A stretch of DNA of 10,864 bases from Candidatus Heimdallarchaeota archaeon (GTDB taxonomy: Archaea; Asgardarchaeota; Heimdallarchaeia; Heimdallarchaeales; Kariarchaeaceae): assembly GCA_022574115.1 (NCBI GenBank), contig JACZSS010000033.1, forward strand, positions 1 to 10,864, in the 5' to 3' direction. The notes under the pieces were generated by a model. It saw only the letters and a list, made by a program, of their open reading frames with translations. It ran no database searches and was not told the origin of the DNA. Positions 5,519-10,864 of this stretch are shown in pieces (position 1 is the stretch's first letter; each line of letters begins with the position of its first letter). Position numbers and translations under genes: made by a program.

Positions 5519-7280
5519 AGTCCTGAATAATTCTCTGTGTGGTTTGGTTCGTAAACTCTGATGTTGTTTTGATTTCAATTATACAGGGTTCGTCCGACTC
5601 GATCGAGCGTCTTAGATTTTTTGAGAATTCAACATAAGTTGTCGGTGCGTAGTAATCGAAATCAAATTGAACTGCTATATTTTCAAAATTCAATTCATGC
5701 TTCGCTAAGAAAAGTTCTTTGAATTCTGCCTTAAAGTTTGATATTGGCAATCTCTCAAAAATACCACCGCCATAATTATTCAATAAAATAATTTTTAATG
5801 TGATCCCATATTTCCTTATCAAATGCAAAGCATTGAGGTCATGAAGGAAGGCAAGATCTCCAATAATGAGGTAAACAACCTTATTTTTACCGGCAAGACC
5901 AGAACTGGTCGAAATAATGCCATCAATTCCACTGACTCCCCGATTACCGAGTACGTTCAAATATTTTTCAGTTCGGTGAATAAATTGATCTGCGTGTCTA
6001 ATTGGAAGTGAGTTTGATAGAAAAATGGTTGTTTCTTCCGGTAAATGATCAAAAACTGATTTTACAATTAAACCTTCAAACAAGGAATTCTGGGAGTTTT
6101 GAATCTTCAAAAGAGAACTATCAATGTATTTCTCTGTATTCTCCGAGAGATTAACTATAGATTGACTCCAAACGGACTGACTCTTTTGATCGGAACTTAG
6201 CTGATCAGTAAATTTTTTCATGATCTGGCTAATCTTACCGTAAAAATAAGCTTCGCTAGTATCGAATTCGTCTTCAAAACTATTCGTCTCATTCAGATTT
6301 ATCCTGGTAACATTTGGATACATTGCTAACAATCTCAGATGTTGTTTGCCAACTGGTAGGCGCCCAATATGTATTATCAAGTCCGGAGGATCAAATAGAT
6401 TATCTGATGGGTGATTTACCAAGAACGTTTCATAAGAACTAATGGTTAGTCGATTTTTCTTGCCAGCATATCGCAAACCCGAAAGAGGATCTGCAAATAT
6501 CGGAGCGTCTGCCACCTCGGAAAATTCTTTGATAGCATCGATTGTTTCTCGGTTATATTTCTGAGGTCCACATGAGATCAATATCTTGGACTTTCCCTTA
6601 AAGTAGTTGTGAGTATTGGGATCGATGTTCAATTTTTCAGGTTCATACATTTTCATCCAAGGTCTCGATTCTCCTCTTCCTGAGAATCGTCCGAGAATAT
6701 TAGATGTTAACGCATCAAGAGTTGTCTCAATGGAAGGTTCAAGCGGTTTATCAAATTGTATATTAAGATGGACAGGTCCCTGGTAGCCGCTTGAGACTGC
6801 ACTATGAAATAACCTATCTACCATGGTCCGAAGATATCTATTCCGACCGTGGTCTAGATTTTCACCCATAATATTTTGGAAATTGCGGACCTTATCACCA
6901 AATATGTTGATCTGATCTATTGTCTGGTTAGATCCAGTGTGCATTAATTTTGAGGGTCGGTCAGCAGAAATTAATATCAACGGATTTTTGCCAATTGATG
7001 CTTCGATTAAAGCTGGAAATAAATTTGCGACTGCTGTTCCAGATGTTGATACGACAACTCCAGGTAAACCTGTGCGCTTGGCAATCCCTAAAGCGAAAAA
7101 TCCGGCACTCCTTTCATCAATATGGGTGTATATTACTAAGTCTTTGAAAGTTGATAATGCTAATAACAGCGGTGTAGATCGCGATCCGGTACAGACTACA
7201 AATTCGGTAATGCCAAGTCTTAGTAGTTCATCAATGATAATTACTGAGGTTTCAAAGTTTATATTTGTCACCTGATCCAT
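5508..7280 (-). CDS. menD: 2-succinyl-5-enolpyruvyl-6-hydroxy-3-cyclohexene-1-carboxylate synthase (MenD)
   Basis: MenD is a thiamine-diphosphate enzyme that joins isochorismate and 2-oxoglutarate to give SEPHCHC, the second step of the classical menaquinone pathway. The product is 590 residues from the ATG at 7280. Signatures: GSRSTPL near 32-38; IDERSAGFFALG with Glu56, matching the cofactor-activating Glu55 of E. coli; TSGTAVANLFPA; DRP with GSNQTIDQ; SNSLPIRHAD; the cofactor-binding IIGDLAFLHDLNAL through LLNNYGGGIFERLP; and a normal C-terminus. ATG 7280 was chosen over the in-frame GTG at 7292 because GAGG (7287-7290) lies 6 bases before it and the menF stop ends one base upstream. It thus follows menF in one transcript and uses that enzyme's product. 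Nothing in it appears damaged. Confidence 0.95.
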   Translation of the reverse strand: MDQVTNINFETSVIIIDELLRLGITEFVVCTGSRSTPLLLALSTFKDLVIYTHIDERSAGFFALGIAKRTGLPGVVVSTSGTAVANLFPALIEASIGKNPLILISADRPSKLMHTGSNQTIDQINIFGDKVRNFQNIMGENLDHGRNRYLRTMVDRLFHSAVSSGYQGPVHLNIQFDKPLEPSIETTLDALTSNILGRFSGRGESRPWMKMYEPEKLNIDPNTHNYFKGKSKILISCGPQKYNRETIDAIKEFSEVADAPIFADPLSGLRYAGKKNRLTISSYETFLVNHPSDNLFDPPDLIIHIGRLPVGKQHLRLLAMYPNVTRINLNETNSFEDEFDTSEAYFYGKISQIMKKFTDQLSSDQKSQSVWSQSIVNLSENTEKYIDSSLLKIQNSQNSLFEGLIVKSVFDHLPEETTIFLSNSLPIRHADQFIHRTEKYLNVLGNRGVSGIDGIISTSSGLAGKNKVVYLIIGDLAFLHDLNALHLIRKYGITLKIILLNNYGGGIFERLPISNFKAEFKELFLAKHELNFENIAVQFDFDYYAPTTYVEFSKNLRRSIESDEPCIIEIKTTSEFTNQTTQRIIQDYNL

Positions 7281-7281
7281 C

Positions 7282-8643
7282 TTAATCCTCACGAGTTAGA
7301 AGAGCTAAATTAAGTGTATTTAACATTTGTTTGAATTTCAAAGTTATTTCATCCCATTCTTGCTGGGGATCCGAATTTCTCACAATACCTGCTCCAGCAT
7401 AAAGTAATGCATTGTTATCTTTGATTATCCCAGATCGTATAGCAACATAAAATTTTCCACTTCCATTGCGTCCAATCCATCCAACCGGAGATCCATAATA
7501 TCCCCTCCAAAACGGTTCTATTTCAGAAATCAGCTTTACTGCAGCCTTCTTTGGTTCACCACCGAGTGCTGGAGTTGGATGTAATTCTAATAATAAATTG
7601 AAGAGATCAACTTTAGCTGTAGTGACACTAATTCGTGTCAACAGGTGTTGCACGTGTTTAAGTTTTCTAACGACCGGGGTTTCAGTTTCAAGTATAGGCT
7701 TACCATATTGTTCTAATGATTTTACAAGCTGTTTAACGACTATGAGGTGTTCTTCTGCGTACTTCTCGCTCGATAGGAGTGTTTCTGCGTTTATGGAGTC
7801 TTCTTGCTCATTGCTTCCTCGGGCTAGTGTACCAGCTAAAGCCTCGGTTTGAATAACCCCATTTTGATAGTTGACGAGTAATTCAGGTGTTTTCCCTAAG
7901 AAAATGAGATTCGGTGCTATTTCAAAATGAAATCTAAATTCTTCATTAACTGGCTCATTACTGTAATATTGAGAAAGTATTTTGTTAATATCTCTATCCT
8001 TATTCCACGATACTATTTGGGGCCTCGTCAAAACAACTTTCGAGATTTTTTGACTTGCTATTTGATCCAGAGAATTAACTAGCATATGGTTGAAGTCTTT
8101 GAATGAAATTATTTCGTCAATTTGAAAATCATTGGTTAAATTGTCAGAGCTTTGAGATCCATCGTCATGGGTCTGGAGAAGATCTAAAATGCTTTGAACG
8201 AGGATATGATATTTTGAATCGAGAAAAAATCCAATCAGAGTATTGTTCTCAGATCTCATGAGACTGAGAACGGGATAATGGACAGCTGTTTCTGCGACAT
8301 CATCCCAAAATGGATCCACCTTACTATTACCCTGTCTTCTGGCGCTAAAACTCATGAATGCAACAATTTTTGGCAATAGTGGATCTAATTTTGGATTTAT
8401 TATTTTACTTTCTTCAATTTTACTGAAATGAAATTGCTCATTTACAGTTGGTCCTTCATCATATTTGCCAATATGGAGCTCTTTTGTATTATTCGTTTTA
8501 AAAAATATCTTTGGATAAATTTGAATTTTTCTTAACAGATTTTCAAGAAGGTGAATTGGTGTGTTTGATAAATTGTAAATTGCATAGTTAAATCCTCCTT
8601 CAATTTTATCAGAAAGAGTTCTGATTGATTTTGGAGGAGTCAA
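7282..8643 (-). CDS. menF: Isochorismate synthase (MenF/EntC family)
   Basis: It converts chorismate to isochorismate, the first committed step to menaquinone. The product is 453 residues. The C-terminal chorismate-binding domain has KVVLTR with Lys202 (the water-activating base, as Lys190 of MenF/Lys147 of EntC), TPELLV with Glu254 (general acid), TEALAGT near 266-272, SEKYAEEH and QQEWDE carrying the Mg-binding glutamates, LHPTPALGG with His355, YYGSPVGW and AGAGIV. The lysine base separates it from anthranilate and aminodeoxychorismate synthases. The start is uncertain: the only workable initiator is TTG at 8643, since the frame closes upstream with TAA and the next Met (residue 97) would remove the N-terminal domain. 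Being followed at once by menD makes menaquinone, rather than a siderophore, its purpose. Confidence 0.93.
   Translation of the reverse strand: MTPPKSIRTLSDKIEGGFNYAIYNLSNTPIHLLENLLRKIQIYPKIFFKTNNTKELHIGKYDEGPTVNEQFHFSKIEESKIINPKLDPLLPKIVAFMSFSARRQGNSKVDPFWDDVAETAVHYPVLSLMRSENNTLIGFFLDSKYHILVQSILDLLQTHDDGSQSSDNLTNDFQIDEIISFKDFNHMLVNSLDQIASQKISKVVLTRPQIVSWNKDRDINKILSQYYSNEPVNEEFRFHFEIAPNLIFLGKTPELLVNYQNGVIQTEALAGTLARGSNEQEDSINAETLLSSEKYAEEHLIVVKQLVKSLEQYGKPILETETPVVRKLKHVQHLLTRISVTTAKVDLFNLLLELHPTPALGGEPKKAAVKLISEIEPFWRGYYGSPVGWIGRNGSGKFYVAIRSGIIKDNNALLYAGAGIVRNSDPQQEWDEITLKFKQMLNTLNLALLTRED
7287..7290 (-). promoter_or_regulatory. Shine-Dalgarno GAGG for menD, inside the menF end
   Basis: GAGG within the last codons of menF lies 6 bases before the ATG at 7280, with only one base between the menF stop and that ATG. 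It supports coupled translation and decides the menD start. Confidence 0.6.
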
Positions 8644-8664
8644 CTTTTGATTAAAATCAAGTAC

Positions 8665-8671
8665 AAATTAA
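8665..8671 (-). promoter_or_regulatory. Weak TATA-like element before menF
   Basis: TTAATTT on the minus strand lies 22-28 bases before the TTG at 8643, with no Shine-Dalgarno sequence between. It would suit a leaderless menF-menD transcript, independent of or in addition to readthrough from the TPR gene 83 bases upstream. Confidence 0.3.
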
Positions 8672-8726
8672 TGCCTGTAAAGGAGGGAAATTGAAATACT
8701 TGTGATTATCGCCAATGTAAAAATCA

Positions 8727-9590
8727 TCAATTTTGTTCAATCATTTGTTTGAGTGATTTCGTGGTATTAATATCGATCTCATTGTCTAGCAAATCAAAGT
8801 ATTCAATAGCTTCTTCCAACAATTGGAGAGCTTCGTCTTGCTTTCCTTTGTGGAACGAGTTTAAGCCTAAAAACCGAATTGATTTTGCCTTAAATTGAGT
8901 GTTTTCCAGATCATGCCATAAGTTAATACTTTTTTGATGATATTCAGTTGCCTTATCATATTCTCCAACTGCATCAAAGTATCGACCGAAGCTGTTCCAT
9001 GATCCAGCAATCGCTGGTTTTGATCCCAACTCTTTACGGATATTGTGGGATTTTTTAAAATAAGAATGAGCTAGATCGAAGTCTTTTCGTTTCAGAGCCA
9101 CGTTTCCCAAGTTGTTATTGGAATAACTAATTGACAATTGCTCATTTAATTCCTCCCTAATTTGAAGACCAAAATTTATTCTTTCCTCCGCAGGTTCTAA
9201 TTGGTCCTGAGACCACATGATTAACCCGCTAATATTATTGAAAGTTGCAAGGCTGGATCTGAACGCGGATAAAGGATTCGTATTAGCTAACTTTGCACTT
9301 ACTTCTTCTATCAATTTATTAGCCACATCAAAATTCTTCAACCGCCACAGTGCATACAATTTAGCATTGATTGCATCGAAATATAATTCGGAAGATTCAT
9401 TATCGAGTTGATCCAGTACATAATTTGAGAGATTCAAGGAATATTGGAAAAATCCGTTGAGCTCGTCAATTCTGCTTCTTAGAACCTTACCTTGCAAATA
9501 ATTATTATCTGGTAAAACGGAGATTAAAATTCTGGCAAACTGATATTCTCCATTGTTGATGTGAGCTGTAATCTTATCGAGGACCAACAT
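8727..9590 (-). CDS. Tetratricopeptide-repeat (TPR) protein
   Basis: This is a 287-residue, soluble, all-helical protein with no signal peptide or membrane segment. Three clear TPR units lie about 40 residues apart: around 154-187 (NNLGNVALKRKDFDLAHSYF), 197-227 (NSFGRYFDAVGEYDKATEYH) and 237-268 (RFLGLNSFHKGKQDEALQLL), with weaker helical repeats from 14 to 150. The 40-residue spacing resembles the long TPR variant of LGN/Rapsyn and kinesin light chain-type scaffolds. No catalytic domain is attached, so it probably mediates protein contacts; the partner is unknown. It lies 83 bases before menF on the same strand but has no evident link to quinone chemistry. The ATG at 9590 is supported by a TATA-like box upstream. 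Confidence 0.85.
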   Translation of the reverse strand: MLVLDKITAHINNGEYQFARILISVLPDNNYLQGKVLRSRIDELNGFFQYSLNLSNYVLDQLDNESSELYFDAINAKLYALWRLKNFDVANKLIEEVSAKLANTNPLSAFRSSLATFNNISGLIMWSQDQLEPAEERINFGLQIREELNEQLSISYSNNNLGNVALKRKDFDLAHSYFKKSHNIRKELGSKPAIAGSWNSFGRYFDAVGEYDKATEYHQKSINLWHDLENTQFKAKSIRFLGLNSFHKGKQDEALQLLEEAIEYFDLLDNEIDINTTKSLKQMIEQN

Positions 9591-9676
9591 TCGTTATGCC
9601 TATTGTTAATATAAACGCATGCGGATTTTGGTTGGTTTTAAAATAATGTTCAAGTAAAATAAATAGTATTGGCAAC
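9591..9676. promoter_or_regulatory. Divergent promoter region between the TPR gene and menG
   Basis: On the minus strand TTTATATT (9608-9615) lies 18-25 bases before the TPR ATG, a good TATA box though slightly close for a leaderless start. For the rightward menG gene the best candidate is TTTTAAAAT at about 9637-9645, placing a start near 9668 with a leader of about ten bases. No Shine-Dalgarno sequence precedes menG. Confidence 0.4.
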
Positions 9677-10405
9677 GTGTCGAAATCCGATCCAAATTAT
9701 GTCGAAACTGTTAAAACTGATTTTGGGATCTTAGCTAAGTCTTACGACCTAATTAATAACTTTATGTCATTTGGCACGGACAGGCAATTTCGATATCTTG
9801 CTATCAAGAATACAATTCATGATATGAACGAATCATCCGATGCCGTTTGGTTAGACATTGGGACTGGGACAGGCCATTTAGCTAATGAGCTAAACAAGCA
9901 AAAAGACAATAATTATGTTGTTGGACTTGATGTGTCTGCACACATGATGAATATGTGTCGAGATCGCCAAATATTCAAAGTCGGCTTACTAAACTTAATT
10001 TTGGCAGATGGGAGCAAAACTCCATTTCGAAGAGCTTCGTTCGATGGTTTAATTTCTGGTTTTGTCGGGAGGCATTATCGGGACTATCCTACAACGCTTT
10101 CAGACCACCACCGAATTGTCAAACCATTGGGTCGAATAATGATGCTAGAAATGGGTAGGAGAGCAACAAAAATGGCATTTTTTATTGATGTTTACGTTGG
10201 TAGATTGATGAGTACATTTGGTAAGTTGGCTGCATTTTTACTAACTGGTGGTAAAGCACCTTTCCGGTTACTTGAAAATTCATACAAAGATTTCTTTTCA
10301 CCAAGGGAATTGATAGAATTTTACGATGATGCTGGATTTCGTTCTCGGTACAAACTTCTGTTAATGGGGAGTATTGTGATTGTACTTGGTTTACGCTTGC
10401 CATAG
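9677..10405 (+). CDS. menG: Demethylmenaquinone methyltransferase (MenG/UbiE-like)
   Basis: This is a class I SAM-dependent methyltransferase of 242 residues, predicted to C-methylate demethylmenaquinone in the last step of menaquinone synthesis. The N-terminus FGILAKSYDLINNFMSFG..RQFR matches the YD-x-N-xxMSxG-xxxxWR signature of MenG/UbiE. Motif I is LDIGTGTG (59-66), followed by GLDVS (acidic ribose-binding position). Then come ADGSKTPF, SFDGLISGFVGRHY (the position of the family's FGLRNV), KPLGRIMMLEMGR, and the C-terminal LLENSYKDF...ELIEFYDDAGF and G..V.GL typical of UbiE. GTG at 9677 is the only suitable start, because TAA closes the frame at 9644. A generic methyltransferase cannot be ruled out by sequence alone, but the adjacent menFD genes strongly favour MenG. 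It shares a transcript with the next gene. Confidence 0.85.
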   Translation: MSKSDPNYVETVKTDFGILAKSYDLINNFMSFGTDRQFRYLAIKNTIHDMNESSDAVWLDIGTGTGHLANELNKQKDNNYVVGLDVSAHMMNMCRDRQIFKVGLLNLILADGSKTPFRRASFDGLISGFVGRHYRDYPTTLSDHHRIVKPLGRIMMLEMGRRATKMAFFIDVYVGRLMSTFGKLAAFLLTGGKAPFRLLENSYKDFFSPRELIEFYDDAGFRSRYKLLLMGSIVIVLGLRLP

Positions 10406-10408
10406 GTG
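10405..10408 (+). promoter_or_regulatory. Shine-Dalgarno GGTG for the downstream gene
   Basis: GGTG overlaps the last base of the menG stop codon and ends 8 bases before the ATG at 10417. It matches the GGTG core of the archaeal Shine-Dalgarno sequence and supports that start and coupling to menG. Confidence 0.5.
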
Positions 10409-10416
10409 TAAATACA

Positions 10417-10864
10417 ATGAATCCGGAAATATTCGATCTCATCGACACAAATTCGGCTGGGATTTTATCCCTTATATTTGAAGGTGAGCTGATTATCATT
10501 CCAGTGTTCTACATCTTTGACAAAGGTGAATTTTTGGTTTTATCAGGCGAAATAGAGTCGGATAGATATATACGATCGGTTCTGAATCCATCTTACTCAT
10601 CTTTAGTTATTGTTGACCACCGAAACAAATCTAATGTTTTACAAATGCAGGGAATAATTATAGGAAGTTTGCCCGAGGCAAAATTTGATGAAATATTGGC
10701 AAAATTTGCCAAGATCAGTCCCGATCTAAAAAAATACCTAGATTTGAAACTAAAATTCTTTATCAATTATCCTATGTCCGGAATTATAAAATTTATACCC
10801 AGTAGAATCACTTCTTGGCAGGGTAATTATCCTACAGGTGAATTTGAGCACTATGCGATTGAGG
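10417..10864 (+). CDS. Probable split-barrel flavin-binding protein (PPOX class), 5' part only
   Basis: ATG begins 11 bases after the menG stop. The frame stays open for 149 codons to the window edge, so the gene is truncated on the right. The start, GILSLIFEGELIIIPVFYIFDKGEFLVLSGEIESDR, alternates strands like the pyridoxamine-phosphate-oxidase-type split barrel (pattern: GxLsT..dG.P...P......dg.l...s). Then come a VLNP.YSSLVIVDH strand, VLQMQGIIIGSL, and FIPSRITSWQG, resembling the Pro-xx-(I/V)-xSW strand of the fold. Such proteins bind FMN, F420 or heme. No binding residue can be assigned with certainty. The link to menG suggests a redox partner in quinone or respiratory metabolism, which is inference. 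Confidence 0.6.
   Translation, partial: MNPEIFDLIDTNSAGILSLIFEGELIIIPVFYIFDKGEFLVLSGEIESDRYIRSVLNPSYSSLVIVDHRNKSNVLQMQGIIIGSLPEAKFDEILAKFAKISPDLKKYLDLKLKFFINYPMSGIIKFIPSRITSWQGNYPTGEFEHYAIE

Noticed and set aside
8681..8702. GGAGG followed by TTG on the plus strand, as a gene start
   Set aside because: The frame closes after four codons.

Overview
The window looks like chromosomal DNA of an AT-rich archaeon. The grounds are an archaeal/eukaryal-type ATP-dependent DNA ligase, a RecA/KaiC-superfamily ATPase, an RNA 3'-phosphate cyclase, TATA-like boxes about 25-35 bases before several start codons (suggesting leaderless transcripts), and Shine-Dalgarno sites before operon-internal genes. Classical menaquinone (Men) genes in a low-GC archaeon narrow the field; an Asgard archaeon of the Heimdallarchaeia type is one plausible source, but this is inference and no marker gene here settles it. 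No rRNA, intact tRNA, CRISPR array, insertion sequence or phage gene was found.

Layout. Bases 1-624 (+) are the 3' end of a cysteine-rich zinc-finger protein, followed by a T-run terminator. Bases 625-1004 are largely non-coding and hold two hairpins and a doubtful 29-codon ORF. Bases 1005-1175 (+) encode a 56-residue protein with a C-terminal membrane segment, possibly Sec61beta-like. Bases 1303-2319 (+) are an rtcA homologue. It converges, with 2 bases between stop codons, on a minus-strand pair: a RecA-like ATPase (5409-4276) and a DNA ligase (4265-2322). The ligase frame is broken by one in-frame TAA at 3165-3167, exactly where the catalytic glutamate of motif III should be. Everything downstream stays in frame and intact, and an ATG lies two codons after the TAA.

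Bases 5508-9590 (minus) carry a TPR protein, isochorismate synthase (menF) and SEPHCHC synthase (menD); menF and menD are one base apart. Divergently, bases 9677-10864 (+) carry a MenG/UbiE-type methyltransferase and the start of a split-barrel (PPOX-like) flavoprotein cut by the window edge.

Together, menF and menD catalyse the first two committed steps from chorismate to menaquinone, and menG the final ring methylation, so 5.5-10.4 kb is a respiratory-quinone locus. The ATPase/ligase pair looks like a DNA repair or recombination module. The most notable feature is the split ligase: a fresh nonsense mutation, an assembly error, or a real two-polypeptide enzyme.
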